A DNA stretch of 64,000 bases from Embleya scabrispora DSM 41855. Its GTDB lineage: Bacteria; Actinomycetota; Actinomycetes; Streptomycetales; Streptomycetaceae. Location: contig NZ_KB889689.1 in NCBI RefSeq assembly GCF_000372745.1, positions 1-64,000 of the forward strand, given 5' to 3'. Under the pieces are notes generated by a model. That model was not told the origin of the DNA, searched no databases, and worked only from the letters and a program-made list of their open reading frames with translations. Position numbers and translations under genes: made by a program. Position 1 is the first letter of the stretch. The number at the start of each line of letters is the position of its first letter. Of this stretch, positions 49,750-59,285 are shown piece after piece.

Positions 49750-52095
49750 TTACGGGCGCAGCGGGCCCTCACAGGAGTAAGTGGACGTGGCGGCTCGGCC
49801 GTTGGTCCAGGGCACGGGTGGGGCGAAGTGGCAGTTCATGTCGGCGAGGTTGTTCAGGGCCGCGCCGGCGCGGGTGAGGATGAAGTAGTCGACCGTGGCG
49901 GCCATGTCGGTGTGCATCCGGCCGGGATCGGTCGAGCCGATGTTCGCGGTGATCGAGCCCTTGCAGGTGAAGCGCGGCAGCGCCTCGTGGGTCGCGGTGC
50001 ACGACGTCGGGTCGTTGGCGGTGGCCTGCCGGAAGACCTGGCGGACGTAGTCGGGACCGGTCGCGGAGAGCCGGGCGGTCGGGGTGTACGTCGCCACCGG
50101 CACGATCAGGTCGTCCACTCCGGCGATCTGCCGGTCGAGATAGGTGTCGAACTCGGCCTGGAAGCTCGGCCCGCTCACCCGGTCCAGGAAGGCGTCGTAG
50201 CCGGCCACGTCATTGGTGCGCAGGTGGGTGTACATCTCGGCGAGCAGGTCCGGGTGGTCCCGGCCGAGCATCGAGAAGAACGAGCCGGCGTACGCGTAGT
50301 AGCGGAAGAAGTAGCCGTCGTCGTCGTACTTGAAGTGCAGCGTCTCGCGGACCGAGGGGCGGCTGCCGTACTTCTGCACGTCCGAGATCACCTTGGTGAC
50401 CAGCGACTTGCGCAGCTTCACGCCCTGATCGCGGGTCGAGCCCGCCATGTACTCGGCCATGCCCTCGTCGAAGGCCGTCGTCCGGTTCTCCGCGTACCAG
50501 GGTCCCTGGCCGAACGAACCGGGCACCGCGTAGCGGCCGTTGAGGTAGTGGGTGTACTCGTGCCGGAACAACTCCTCCAGCTGGAGCAGGGAATCACGCG
50601 GCACGACGCGCTGATAGGTGTAGAAGGTCGCGCCCTCCTCGATGTACAACCCGCCGTTGTTGGTCGCGTAGCCGTACAGGAACGGCTGGTACTTCCAGTA
50701 GTCGGCCATGCTCGCGTAGAGCCGGACGGTCAGCTTGTGGTTCGGGTCGCCGGTGAGCGGCTGGTCGGTGCCCAGCGTGCGGAAGAACTGCTCCTTGACC
50801 TGCTTGGACGCGTAGTAGAGCTGCTCGACGGTGGCCCGGTCGAGCGACGTGTGCACCTCGATGTCGCCCTGGTCGAAGGTGTACGTGTTCGGGAAGACCG
50901 TCGCCTCCACGTCGGCCCGACACACCCCCGCCGCGTGACAGCGGCCGTAGGTCTCCAGCCAGTGCGCGACCTCGCTCCACGGCACCGAGAAGCGGCCGTA
51001 CCAGCCCTCGGTGTCGGTGAGCATGGTGCCGAGTCCGGTCACCGTCTCGTTGTTCAGGCTGGGTATCTGCCCCAGGCGGCCGTACTCGTAGACGCCGTTG
51101 CGCAGCAGGCCGGCGGTGCTCGGCGTGTTCAGCTGTCGGTAGCCGACGAACGCCTCGAGCCCGGCCCGGTAGGCCGGATCGGCCTGCACGGCGGTGATGA
51201 AGCCCGCGTCGCCGTTGTAGATGCCGTGATAGGCGAGGGTCTGCGCGGAGAGCACCGCGTTCCGCCGGGCCGAGTTCTGCCACGCCGCGGTGCTGCCGTC
51301 CATGTCCCGCAGAAGTCGTGTCACCAACGGAAGTTGCCGCTGCCGCACGCCGTCGACGTCGGCACTGATCACCACTTCGCGCAGCAGCGCACCCGAGGTG
51401 GGCGTGAGGTCGAACGCGCGCGGGGCGGCCCGGAAGGCGTCGGCCGCCGTGTTGATCGACGCCACGACCGCCGGTCCGCGCAGATCGATCGCCGGGTTGT
51501 CCCAGTCGAGGTAGAGCGCGGCGTGGGTGAAGTACCAGAGTTCGTACAGGTGTGACGCGTTGGTGCCGTCGTAGCCGGGGGCCAGCGCGGTGATCCGGGC
51601 CAGTACCGCCTGAAGGTGGGCCGGCGTCAGCACCCGGCCCAATTCGGGGGTGTAGGTCCACAGGAAGCCGCGCAGGCAGTCGGGCCCGACGTCGGCGCGG
51701 GTGAGGAAGTCGGCCAGGGCCTGCGGGGACAGCGCGGAGAACTCGGCGAGGGTGCAGCCGGGTACCGGGGCGGCGGCCGTGGTGCGCAGGTGTGCGGGCG
51801 GGCCGAGTGGGAGGTCCGCCGGGGAGGTACCCCGGCCGGGGGCCTTCGCATTGCTCCCGTCGATCGGACCCGGACCTCGGTCGGGGCCGAGCGAGAGCGG
51901 CGAGCCGATCCGGTCGACCTCGTCGCCCGGATCGGCCGCCGTCGCCGTGTTCGGTTGCCCGACCCGCGAGTCAGCGCTCGGGGCGGGGCCGGCCGAGGCC
52001 GGCGGAGCCACCGCGATCGGCAGCACTCCGACGGCCAGTGCCAAGAGGGGAACGCTTGTGGCAAACCACATCTTTCGGCGTACGTGAGCACTCAT
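49750..52095 (-). CDS. Secreted collagenase, peptidase family M9
   Basis: 781 residues. A signal peptide (about 1-36, cleaved near PASA-GPAP) and a disordered pro/linker region precede a large activator domain and the peptidase domain. The zinc motif is HEYTH (about residue 512) with the third ligand Glu in FDEGMAEYMAG, as in clostridial and streptomycete M9 collagenases. No PKD or CBD repeats follow; a C-terminal Cys-containing beta domain (about 690-781) closes it. ATG 52095 with GAAGGG. Transcribed alone. Confidence 0.94.
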   Translation of the reverse strand: MSAHVRRKMWFATSVPLLALAVGVLPIAVAPPASAGPAPSADSRVGQPNTATAADPGDEVDRIGSPLSLGPDRGPGPIDGSNAKAPGRGTSPADLPLGPPAHLRTTAAAPVPGCTLAEFSALSPQALADFLTRADVGPDCLRGFLWTYTPELGRVLTPAHLQAVLARITALAPGYDGTNASHLYELWYFTHAALYLDWDNPAIDLRGPAVVASINTAADAFRAAPRAFDLTPTSGALLREVVISADVDGVRQRQLPLVTRLLRDMDGSTAAWQNSARRNAVLSAQTLAYHGIYNGDAGFITAVQADPAYRAGLEAFVGYRQLNTPSTAGLLRNGVYEYGRLGQIPSLNNETVTGLGTMLTDTEGWYGRFSVPWSEVAHWLETYGRCHAAGVCRADVEATVFPNTYTFDQGDIEVHTSLDRATVEQLYYASKQVKEQFFRTLGTDQPLTGDPNHKLTVRLYASMADYWKYQPFLYGYATNNGGLYIEEGATFYTYQRVVPRDSLLQLEELFRHEYTHYLNGRYAVPGSFGQGPWYAENRTTAFDEGMAEYMAGSTRDQGVKLRKSLVTKVISDVQKYGSRPSVRETLHFKYDDDGYFFRYYAYAGSFFSMLGRDHPDLLAEMYTHLRTNDVAGYDAFLDRVSGPSFQAEFDTYLDRQIAGVDDLIVPVATYTPTARLSATGPDYVRQVFRQATANDPTSCTATHEALPRFTCKGSITANIGSTDPGRMHTDMAATVDYFILTRAGAALNNLADMNCHFAPPVPWTNGRAATSTYSCEGPLRP

Positions 52096-52470
52096 GTACG
52101 GCCCTTCGGGCACGGGTGGACCACGGTCGGCGGCCCACGTTGAGAACACGACGCCGAGTACCATTGCACATGTCACACGTGACCTCCAGATGGATTCGCG
52201 TCGAACTCGCGACCAACTCCGGTGCCGGGGGCGGTCATTGCCGTCGGGTCTCGGCAAAGCCGCGGGCACGGCGGCCGCGGGCCTGCGGCCGACCGGTACC
52301 CGGTTCGGCGGCGAAGCCCGTCGGACGGGCATTTCCCGCCGGCGAACCCGTGACCGCCGGCCCGCGAACGACTAGCGTCGGCCGCAGGCGCCCGGAGCCG
52401 CGGCACGGCCCGGGAGGTGCCGCTGATGGTCCGTCATGCCCAGTGCACGGCAAGGGAAGCGGAGGCTCGA
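52096..52470. other. Divergent promoter region, collagenase / ALDH
   Basis: 375 bp with no convincing gene. A small dyad, GTCAC-AC-GTGAC (52172-52183), lies 77 bp from the collagenase start and could be an operator. Otherwise no recognisable motif; GGAGG before 52471 is the ALDH ribosome site. Confidence 0.45.
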
Positions 52471-53988
52471 GTGGTCTACAGTCAGCCCGGCCAACCGGAC
52501 AGCATCGTCAACTTCGAACCCCGGTACGACAACTACATCGGGGGCAAGTGGGTACCGCCCGTGCAGGGCCGGTACTTCGAGGACATCACCCCCGTGACCG
52601 GACAGCCGTTCTGCGAGGTGGCCCGCTCCACCGCCGAGGACGTCGAACTGGCGCTGGACGCCGCGCACGCCGCGGCCGACGCGTGGGGACGGACCAGCGT
52701 CACCGAGCGATCGCTGATCCTGCTGCGGATCGCCGATCGCATCGAGCAGAACCTCGAACGCCTCGCGGTCACCGAGACGTGGGAGAACGGCAAGCCGGTC
52801 CGCGAGACCCTGGCCGCCGATCTGCCGCTGGCCGTCGACCACTTCCGCTACTTCGCCGGGGTGATCCGGGCCCAGGAAGGTTCCATCTCGCAGCTCGACG
52901 AGGACACCGTCGCGTACCACTTCCACGAGCCGCTCGGCGTGGTCGCGCAGATCATCCCGTGGAACTTCCCGCTGCTGATGGCCACCTGGAAGCTGGCGCC
53001 GGCGCTCGCGGCCGGGAACTGCGTCGTGCTCAAGCCCGCCGAGCAGACGCCGGTGAGCATCCTGGTGCTGATCGAACTGATCGCCGACCTGCTGCCGCCC
53101 GGCGTGGTCAACGTGGTCAACGGGTTCGGCTTCGAGGCCGGCAAGCCGCTCGCGAGCAGCAACCGGGTGGCCAAGGTCGCCTTCACCGGCGAGACCACCA
53201 CCGGCCGGCTGATCCTCCAGTACGCGTCGGCGAACATCATCCCGGTTACCGTCGAACTCGGCGGCAAGAGCCCGAACATCTTCTTCGCCGACGTGGCCGA
53301 CCAGGACGACGACTTCTTCGACAAGGCGGTCGAGGGCTTCGTGATGTTCGCCCTCAACCAGGGCGAGGTCTGCACGTGTCCGTCCCGGGCGCTGATCCAC
53401 GAGTCGATCTACGACCGGTTCATCGAGCGCGCGCTGGAGCGCACCCGGGCGATCGTGCAGGGCAACCCGCTCGATCCGGCGACCATGGTCGGCGCGCAGG
53501 CGTCCAACGACCAGTTGGAGAAGATCCTTTCCTACCTGGACATCGGCCGGCAGGAGGGCGCCGAGGTCCTGACCGGCGGCGCGCGCAAGGTGGTCGAGGG
53601 CTTCGAGGACGGCTACTACGTCGAGCCGACCATCTTCAAGGGCACCAACGACATGCGGATCTTCCAGGAGGAGATCTTCGGCCCGGTGGTCTCGGTGACC
53701 ACCTTCCGCGACGACGCCGAGGCGCTGCGGATCGCCAACGACACGCTGTACGGCCTGGGCGCGGGGGTGTGGACCCGGGACGCGACGCGGGCGTATCGGT
53801 TCGGCCGGGAGATCAAGGCCGGCCGGGTGTGGACCAACTGCTACCACGCCTATCCCGCACACGCGGCGTTCGGCGGCTACAAGGCGTCCGGCATGGGCCG
53901 GGAGAACCACCGGATGATGCTCGGCCACTACCAGAACACCAAGAACATGCTGGTCAGTTACTCGGCGAAGAAGCTCGGCTTCTTCTGA
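52471..53988 (+). CDS. Aldehyde dehydrogenase (ExaC/acetaldehyde type)
   Basis: 505 residues; GTG 52471 with GGAGG. Full ALDH fold: [32 protein letters not shown] (NAD), VELGGKSP with catalytic Glu, and nucleophile Cys in [11 protein letters not shown]. The sequence and the coupled DUF779 partner match the NAD-dependent acetaldehyde dehydrogenase group used in ethanol and short-aldehyde oxidation. The stop overlaps the next start (TGATG). Confidence 0.95.
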   Translation: MVYSQPGQPDSIVNFEPRYDNYIGGKWVPPVQGRYFEDITPVTGQPFCEVARSTAEDVELALDAAHAAADAWGRTSVTERSLILLRIADRIEQNLERLAVTETWENGKPVRETLAADLPLAVDHFRYFAGVIRAQEGSISQLDEDTVAYHFHEPLGVVAQIIPWNFPLLMATWKLAPALAAGNCVVLKPAEQTPVSILVLIELIADLLPPGVVNVVNGFGFEAGKPLASSNRVAKVAFTGETTTGRLILQYASANIIPVTVELGGKSPNIFFADVADQDDDFFDKAVEGFVMFALNQGEVCTCPSRALIHESIYDRFIERALERTRAIVQGNPLDPATMVGAQASNDQLEKILSYLDIGRQEGAEVLTGGARKVVEGFEDGYYVEPTIFKGTNDMRIFQEEIFGPVVSVTTFRDDAEALRIANDTLYGLGAGVWTRDATRAYRFGREIKAGRVWTNCYHAYPAHAAFGGYKASGMGRENHRMMLGHYQNTKNMLVSYSAKKLGFF

Positions 53989-54425
53989 TGGGCGAGCCGG
54001 CGCGGACGCCGAGTGTGCCCGACGAACCGGGGGCCTCGGTCGACGTCGAGAAGGTCGCGATCACCGGCGCCGCCGCCGACCTGGTGGCCGAACTCGCCGC
54101 CGAGCACGGGCCGTTGCTGTTCCATCAGTCCGGCGGTTGTTGCGACGGGTCGTCGCCGATGTGTTACCCGCGCGGGGAGTTCCTGATCGGCGACGCCGAC
54201 GTGTTGCTCGGCTGGGTCGCGGACCAGCCGTTCTACATGTCCGCCGCGCAGTACGAGTACTGGCGGCACACCCACCTGACCGTGGACGTGGTGCCCGGGC
54301 GGGGCGGCGGGTTCTCGGTCGAGGCACCCACCGGCAAGCGATTCCTGATCCGTTCCCGGGTGTTCACCGACGAGGAGGCGCGCCGGCTGGAAACGCACGA
54401 GGTACCGCCGGGTCGCCGGCACTGA
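53988..54425 (+). CDS. DUF779 protein, partner of the aldehyde dehydrogenase
   Basis: 145 residues. The DUF779 signature HQSGGCCDGSSPMCYPRGEFLIGDADVLLG is complete, including the paired cysteines. Its ATG shares a base with the ALDH stop, so the two are translationally coupled, a widespread pairing in bacteria. It is thought to assist the dehydrogenase, but the biochemical role is not established. Confidence 0.93.
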   Translation: MGEPARTPSVPDEPGASVDVEKVAITGAAADLVAELAAEHGPLLFHQSGGCCDGSSPMCYPRGEFLIGDADVLLGWVADQPFYMSAAQYEYWRHTHLTVDVVPGRGGGFSVEAPTGKRFLIRSRVFTDEEARRLETHEVPPGRRH

Positions 54426-54442
54426 GCGAACCGAGCGCCGAA

Positions 54443-54488
54443 ACGGGCGGGCGCCGGATGGGGTCGAAACCCTCCGGTGCCCGCCCGT
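54443..54488. terminator. Bidirectional terminator, 16-bp stem
   Basis: Arms 54443-54458 and 54473-54488 pair over 16 bp with a single G-U and a 14-nt loop, between the convergent DUF779 gene and the squalene-cyclase-fold gene. Confidence 0.82.
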
Positions 54489-54506
54489 GGTCGGCCGGTC
54501 GCCTGC

Positions 54507-55814
54507 TCAGTCCTCGCGGCGGCCGCGCCGCATGCCCAGGATCAGGGTGGCGGCCAGCAGCACCGCGATCACCGCGCTCACCGTGTCCCGCAGCGTGTGG
54601 TCCTCCGGACCGTCGATCAGGTTGCTCTGGTTGGCCATGTCCGCGGTCGGCGTGGCGGCCGGGCCGGTCGCCGCGAGCAGGTTCGGCAGGTCCAGGCCGC
54701 CGAACGTGGTCACCGTGCGGTTCGTCGCCACGGCCGCCAGGATCAGCGACGCGAGCCGCACCGGATCGTTGCCCGCCATGGTCTTGGCTCCCGCAGCGAG
54801 CCAATCGACCGCCGCGCCCGCCTCGGCCGGGTGTCCGGTCGCCGACAGCGCCTGGACGGCGGCCACCGTGGCATCGAAGTCGGTCGGCCCACCGAGATGG
54901 TTGCCGCCCGTCTTCAGCTTGGCGATCAACCACGCCGCACCGCCCTGCGCGGCGGCCTGCCGGTTCGGCTCGGCGCCGGGGCAGACCAAGGGCGTGACCG
55001 CGATGGAGGGCGCCGGGACCGCCGGCTGGGTGCCGTATCCGAGCGCGAGCACCGAACGCGCGGTCAGCAGCGGGTCGATCTGCGCGCCCGGTGCCGCGGC
55101 GAACGCGCCTCGGTCCGGCTCCGGCACGGTGCAGCGCAGTTGGCTCGCCTTCAGCGCGTCGGTCGGCGTGCGGCCCTGCGGCGATTTGAGCAGTTCCGGC
55201 GAGATGCCGGAGGTGACGATCGCACTGATCGCGGCCGCCGTCGCGGTCGGGTCGCCGATCGCGTCGGGGCCGGGCACGGCCGCGAACGAGCCGTCCGGGA
55301 GCTGCTTGGCCCGGAGCCAGTCGACCCCGCGGGCGACCCGCGTGTCGTACGTACGCAGCGCGCGCAGCGCCTCGATCGCGGTCGCCGTGGCGACGGTGTC
55401 CTCACGATTGGCGTCGCACGGCACGGCGGGATCGGCGCGGTACGCGGTGAAACCGCCGTCCGCGCACTGCCGGGCGAGCAGCCACTCGATCGCGGCCGGG
55501 GCCGGCGTGCTGTCGGTCGAGGCCAACGCCAGGATCGCCAGCGACTGCCGGTACACCCCGTCCGCGCTCGGATCGCTCTTCCCGTACAGCGCGGTCGGCG
55601 CCGGGCCGGTCTGCGCCTTGAGGACCACGACGGGTCCGACGGCCGGTACAGAGGCGACCACGCGCGGCGCCGGGCTGCCCGAGGTCGCTCCGGGCGCACC
55701 GGGAGGCGGCGTCGGCGCGGCACCGGCCACACCCCCCGTCCAGACCGAGCACAACAGCGCCGTCGTGAGCACGGAGGCCGCCGCGGCGCGCCCGCGGCGT
55801 CGGGGGGAGGGCAT
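54507..55814 (-). CDS. Secreted, membrane-tethered prenyltransferase/squalene-oxidase-repeat protein
   Basis: 435 residues. Signal peptide (about 1-32), then alpha/alpha-barrel repeats typical of the terpenoid-cyclase/protein-prenyltransferase superfamily (QCADGGFTAYR; KQLPDGSFAAVPG; ATATAIEALRAL), ending in a single TM (VSAVIAVLLAATLILGM) and a basic tail. The outside location and lack of DxDD-type motifs argue against cyclase activity; related secreted proteins in streptomycetes are of unknown or cobalamin/ligand-binding-like function. ATG 55814. Confidence 0.82.
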   Translation of the reverse strand: MPSPRRRGRAAAASVLTTALLCSVWTGGVAGAAPTPPPGAPGATSGSPAPRVVASVPAVGPVVVLKAQTGPAPTALYGKSDPSADGVYRQSLAILALASTDSTPAPAAIEWLLARQCADGGFTAYRADPAVPCDANREDTVATATAIEALRALRTYDTRVARGVDWLRAKQLPDGSFAAVPGPDAIGDPTATAAAISAIVTSGISPELLKSPQGRTPTDALKASQLRCTVPEPDRGAFAAAPGAQIDPLLTARSVLALGYGTQPAVPAPSIAVTPLVCPGAEPNRQAAAQGGAAWLIAKLKTGGNHLGGPTDFDATVAAVQALSATGHPAEAGAAVDWLAAGAKTMAGNDPVRLASLILAAVATNRTVTTFGGLDLPNLLAATGPAATPTADMANQSNLIDGPEDHTLRDTVSAVIAVLLAATLILGMRRGRRED

Positions 55815-55950
55815 GCATGGCCTTTCGCTGAACGCTGTGCGGATCGGACCGCGCTGTACGGATCGGCCCGCGCTGTAGGGATCGGACGTGGGGGCGACTG
55901 TCGTCGAGAGTCCTCGCCACCCTACCCGGGCACCCCCTTCGCCCCGAGCG

Positions 55951-56991
55951 TCACAGGGCCGTATAGCGCACCGGGTCGCCGCCGGGTTCGGCCGTCGCCC
56001 GCCCGCGCTTGACCAGGTGGCGCAGGTGCGCGGCGGCCTCGCTGAGGGCCAGTTGCCGGTTCTGCGCGCCCAGCTGCGCCCACGGCCGGTTCCAGTCCAT
56101 GCCCTCGGCGATCTGCCACAGGGTCGGCGATGCCGCGCGCAGCCGGGCGTGCAGCGCCGCGAGCCGCACCTCGTGCAGCCGGGCCACCTCCGCGGCCCGG
56201 CCCGCCGCGTCCGTGAAGGCGTGCTCGTGCGCGGGCAGCACACCGGTGATCGGCAACCGTGCGACACGTGTCAGGGAGGCCAGGAAGTCACCGAGCGGAT
56301 CGGCCTCCTCGGCCTCGTCGTAGAGCCCGATGTGCGGCGTGATCGAGGGCAGCAGGTGGTCGCCGGAGAGCAACCGCCCGTCGCCGCCCTCCAGGTGCAG
56401 GCAGACGTGGCCGGGCGTGTGTCCGGGTGTCCACACCGTGCGCACCGTGCGACCGGGCGCGGGCGCGAGTTCGCCGTGCACCAACTCGCGGTCGGGCACC
56501 GCGTAGTGCAGCCGCGGCCTGTTGCCCGCCGCGGCGGTGCGCAGGCCGGTGAGCGCGTCCAGGGCGTCCTGCGGCGCGCCCGCGAGGGTGAGTACCTCCA
56601 GGTGGTGCCGCAGCCACGCGGCGCGCGGCGCGTTGTTGATCTGCTCGACCTGTTCGGCATCCGCCGCGTGCAGCGCGACCCACGCGCCGGAGACCTCGCG
56701 CACCTTCTCGGACAGCCCGTGATGGTCGGGGTGCGCGTGGGTGACCAGGACGCCGTGCACGTCCTCGATCGAGGTGCCGACCTCGACCAGGCCGTCCACC
56801 AGGGCCCGGTAGGAGATCGGATCGTCCCAGCCCGAGTCGACCAGGACCGGCCCCGCGTCGGTCTCCAGGACGTAGACGAGGGTGCAACCGAGCGGATTGT
56901 TCGGGATCGGAACCGGGACGGTCCACACACCGTTGCCCAGATCGGCGACACGGGGGGCGGGCGGGGTGGGGCGGTCGGGTGCGGTGGTCAC
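55951..56991 (-). CDS. MBL-fold metallohydrolase
   Basis: 346 residues; GTG 56991 with AAGGAGG. Metallo-beta-lactamase zinc motif THAHPDHHG, then TPGHTPGHVCLHL, SGDHLLPSITPHIG and a C-terminal winged-helix-like extension (LRHLVKRGRA) as in LACTB2/glyoxalase-II relatives. It starts 78 bp from a KstR-type operator (57069-57082) shared with the divergent aldehyde dehydrogenase operon, suggesting a common catabolic regulon. Confidence 0.93.
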   Translation of the reverse strand: MTTAPDRPTPPAPRVADLGNGVWTVPVPIPNNPLGCTLVYVLETDAGPVLVDSGWDDPISYRALVDGLVEVGTSIEDVHGVLVTHAHPDHHGLSEKVREVSGAWVALHAADAEQVEQINNAPRAAWLRHHLEVLTLAGAPQDALDALTGLRTAAAGNRPRLHYAVPDRELVHGELAPAPGRTVRTVWTPGHTPGHVCLHLEGGDGRLLSGDHLLPSITPHIGLYDEAEEADPLGDFLASLTRVARLPITGVLPAHEHAFTDAAGRAAEVARLHEVRLAALHARLRAASPTLWQIAEGMDWNRPWAQLGAQNRQLALSEAAAHLRHLVKRGRATAEPGGDPVRYTAL

Positions 56992-57068
56992 GGGCGGCCT
57001 CCTTCTCGACGGTTCTCGAAGTGGCGCCAGTCGAACGCCGGATCGCCGCCCGGCTTCGATGATCACCA

Positions 57069-57082
57069 TAGAACACGTTCTC
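57069..57082. promoter_or_regulatory. KstR-type operator
   Basis: TAGAACACGTTCTC matches the KstR consensus TnnAACnnGTTnnA except for the last base. It lies between the divergent MBL and ALDH genes. A weaker half-site (GTTCTA at 57221-57226) is nearby. Confidence 0.65.
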
Positions 57083-57158
57083 TCATACACCACGGCGCCG
57101 GTGACTTGAGGGGTCGTCAGATCGAGATCCGACACGTACGATCCTTACCTGTCAGCCG

Positions 57159-57176
57159 ATGAGACTCCAGTCTCAT
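57159..57176. promoter_or_regulatory. Perfect palindrome, probable operator
   Basis: ATGAGACT-CC-AGTCTCAT is an 18-bp perfect inverted repeat 127 bp before the ALDH start, unlike the KstR site. Its size and symmetry fit a dimeric regulator (e.g. TetR or GntR type) not identified in the window. Confidence 0.55.
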
Positions 57177-57302
57177 TCGAGCCCCGAATGCGTTGTTCCC
57201 TCATCGGCAAACTGATATCTGTTCTAGTCAGAGTTCTGCTCATAGCCCGCAAGCCCCTGTATCGCGCAGCGTGTGTGCACGCCCGCACCGAGGAGGACCG
57301 TG

Positions 57303-58766
57303 ATGACGGATATCGTGGAGCACAGCCAACTGGTCATCGGCGGACAGCTGGTGGACCCGATTGGCAAGGACACGATCGAGGTCGTCTCGCCCCACACCGA
57401 AGAGGTCATCGCGCGCGTTCCGCACGCCTCGACCGCGGACGTGGACGCCGCGGTGGCCACGGCGCGCAAGGCGTTCGAAGAGGGCCCGTGGCCGCGGATG
57501 TCGTTGGACGAGCGGATCGCCATTCTGGAGAAGATCCGCGACGGCTTCATGACGCGGTCGCAGGAGATCGCCGAGGTGGTCGCCTCGCAGAACGGCTCGC
57601 CGGTCGGCTGGGGGCTGTTCGCGCAGGCGATCGGCGCCGGGATGATCTACGACACGGTGGCCAAGATCGCCCGCGACTACCAGTGGGAGGAGAAGCGGAC
57701 CGGTCTGCTCAACCCGCTGCTGATCCGTCGCGAGGCGGTCGGCGTGGTGGCCGCCGTGGTGCCGTGGAACGTCCCGCAGTTCGTCACCGCCGCCAAGCTG
57801 GCGCCGGCGATCGCGGCCGGTTGCACGATCGTGCTCAAGCCGTCCCCGGAGACCCCGCTCGACTCGTACATCCTGGCCGAGATCTGCCGTGAGGCCGGCC
57901 TGCCGGACGGCGTGCTGAGCATCGTCGCCGCCGACCGCGAGGTCAGCGAGTACCTGGTGGCCCACCCCGGCATCGACAAGGTCGCGTTCACCGGTTCGGT
58001 CGGCGCGGGCAAGCGCATCATGGAGGTCGCCGCGCGCAACCTCACCCGGGTCACCCTGGAGCTGGGCGGCAAGTCGGCGGCGATCATCCTGCCCGACGCC
58101 GACCTGGAGCACACCGCCACGACGCTGCTGCCCAACTCGTACATGAACAACGGCCAGGCGTGCGTCGCGCAGACCCGGATCCTGGCGCCGCGCAGCCGCT
58201 ACGACGAGATCGCCGAGCGGTTCACCGCGTGGGTCGGCGAGCTCAAGGTCGGCGACCCGATGGCCGCCGACACCCAGGTCGGCCCGCTGGTGGCCAAGCG
58301 CCAGCAGCAGCGCTCGTTCGACTACATCCGGATCGGCCAGGAGGAGGGCGCCAAGCTGCTCGCCGGCGGCGGCCGCCCCGAGGCGCAGGAGAAGGGCTGG
58401 TACGTCGAGCCCACCCTGTTCGGCGACGTGGACAACTCGATGCGGATCGCGCAGGAGGAGATCTTCGGCCCGGTCGTCGCGCTGATCCCCTACGACGACG
58501 AGGCGCAGGCGATCGCGCTGGCCAACGACTCGGACTTCGGGCTGTCCGGCAGCGTGTGGACCACCGACATCGAGAAGGGCATCGACGTCGCGCGCAAGAT
58601 TCGCACCGGGACCTACTCGGTGAACACGTTCGGCCTGGACTTCTTCGGCCCGTTCGGCGGCTTCAAGAACTCGGGCATCGGCCGGGAGTTCGGCATCGAG
58701 GGCCTGGGCGCGTACACCGAGGCCAAGTCGATCGCGTTGCCCGCGGGCTACGACGCGCAGATCTGA
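57303..58766 (+). CDS. Aldehyde dehydrogenase
   Basis: 487 residues; ATG 57303 with GAGGAGG. VVPWNVPQFVTAAKLAPAIAAG, FTGSVGAGKRI, LELGGKSAA with catalytic Glu and NNGQACVAQTR with the nucleophile Cys are all intact. It is followed, after a hairpin, by a [3Fe-4S]-type ferredoxin gene, and sits beside a KstR-like operator and regulator. The context suggests oxidation of aldehydes from sterol, terpene or alkane catabolism. No P450 gene is in the window. Confidence 0.95.
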   Translation: MTDIVEHSQLVIGGQLVDPIGKDTIEVVSPHTEEVIARVPHASTADVDAAVATARKAFEEGPWPRMSLDERIAILEKIRDGFMTRSQEIAEVVASQNGSPVGWGLFAQAIGAGMIYDTVAKIARDYQWEEKRTGLLNPLLIRREAVGVVAAVVPWNVPQFVTAAKLAPAIAAGCTIVLKPSPETPLDSYILAEICREAGLPDGVLSIVAADREVSEYLVAHPGIDKVAFTGSVGAGKRIMEVAARNLTRVTLELGGKSAAIILPDADLEHTATTLLPNSYMNNGQACVAQTRILAPRSRYDEIAERFTAWVGELKVGDPMAADTQVGPLVAKRQQQRSFDYIRIGQEEGAKLLAGGGRPEAQEKGWYVEPTLFGDVDNSMRIAQEEIFGPVVALIPYDDEAQAIALANDSDFGLSGSVWTTDIEKGIDVARKIRTGTYSVNTFGLDFFGPFGGFKNSGIGREFGIEGLGAYTEAKSIALPAGYDAQI

Positions 58767-58772
58767 CCGTCG

Positions 58773-58805
58773 CCGCCGGCCCGCTCCGCGTGGGCGGGCC
58801 GGCGG
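58773..58805 (+). terminator. Hairpin between ALDH and ferredoxin genes
   Basis: Perfect 12-bp arms 58773-58784 and 58794-58805 around 9 nt, 7 bp after the ALDH stop. Possibly a partial terminator that lowers ferredoxin expression, or an mRNA-stabilising stem. Confidence 0.7.
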
Positions 58806-58845
58806 TTCCAGGCCCTGCGAGGCCGAGCCAGGAAGAGGTGTTCTG

Positions 58846-59076
58846 ATGGGTGATCGCTGGCGCGTCGAGGTCGACAGAGGCGTCTGTATCGGGTCGGGCA
58901 TGTGCATCGGCAGCGCCCCGACCGATTTCAAGCTGGACGCGGGTCGGCAATCGCACCCCAGGGCCGAGGAGATGGACGCCTCGGACGCGATTCTGGAGGC
59001 TGCCGAGAGCTGTCCGGTCGAGGCGATCTCGATCTTCGAGGTCGGGTCGGGCAAGACGGTGTTCCCGCCGGACTAG
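58846..59076 (+). CDS. [3Fe-4S]/[4Fe-4S] mono-cluster ferredoxin
   Basis: 76 residues. CIGSGMC (Cys14, Cys20) and the downstream CPVEAI provide the three-cysteine C-x5-C...CP pattern of the small ferredoxins that feed electrons to actinomycete P450s and oxygenases. ATG 58846. It is the second gene of the ALDH operon. Similar ferredoxins occur in KstR-controlled sterol pathways. Confidence 0.93.
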   Translation: MGDRWRVEVDRGVCIGSGMCIGSAPTDFKLDAGRQSHPRAEEMDASDAILEAAESCPVEAISIFEVGSGKTVFPPD

Positions 59077-59216
59077 TCCGGGTCCGGCGGAGATCGGCGG
59101 GGACGCGTCGTACGGCACCGCGCGCCTCGCCGTACCGGGGAAACAGCCGAACGGCACCACCGCGCGGCTGCTTCTCCGGCACGCCGACGCACGGGGCCGA
59201 GGGCTCCGGGCGACGA

Positions 59217-59245
59217 GCGGCGGCCCGGCGCCGATGCGCCGCCGC
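59217..59245. terminator. Hairpin between convergent ferredoxin and TetR genes
   Basis: GCGGCGGC (59217-59224) and GCCGCCGC (59238-59245) pair around 13 nt in the 209-bp convergent gap. Moderate stem; nothing else is recognisable in the gap. Confidence 0.5.
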
Positions 59246-59285
59246 CGGACCGCTCCGTGTCGGTGACCGCTGTGCGGCGGGCGCC

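Noticed and set aside
52372..53928. 518-codon minus-strand frame opposite the aldehyde dehydrogenase
   Set aside because: Antisense shadow of a gene with clear ALDH motifs; it lacks a ribosome site and protein-like composition.
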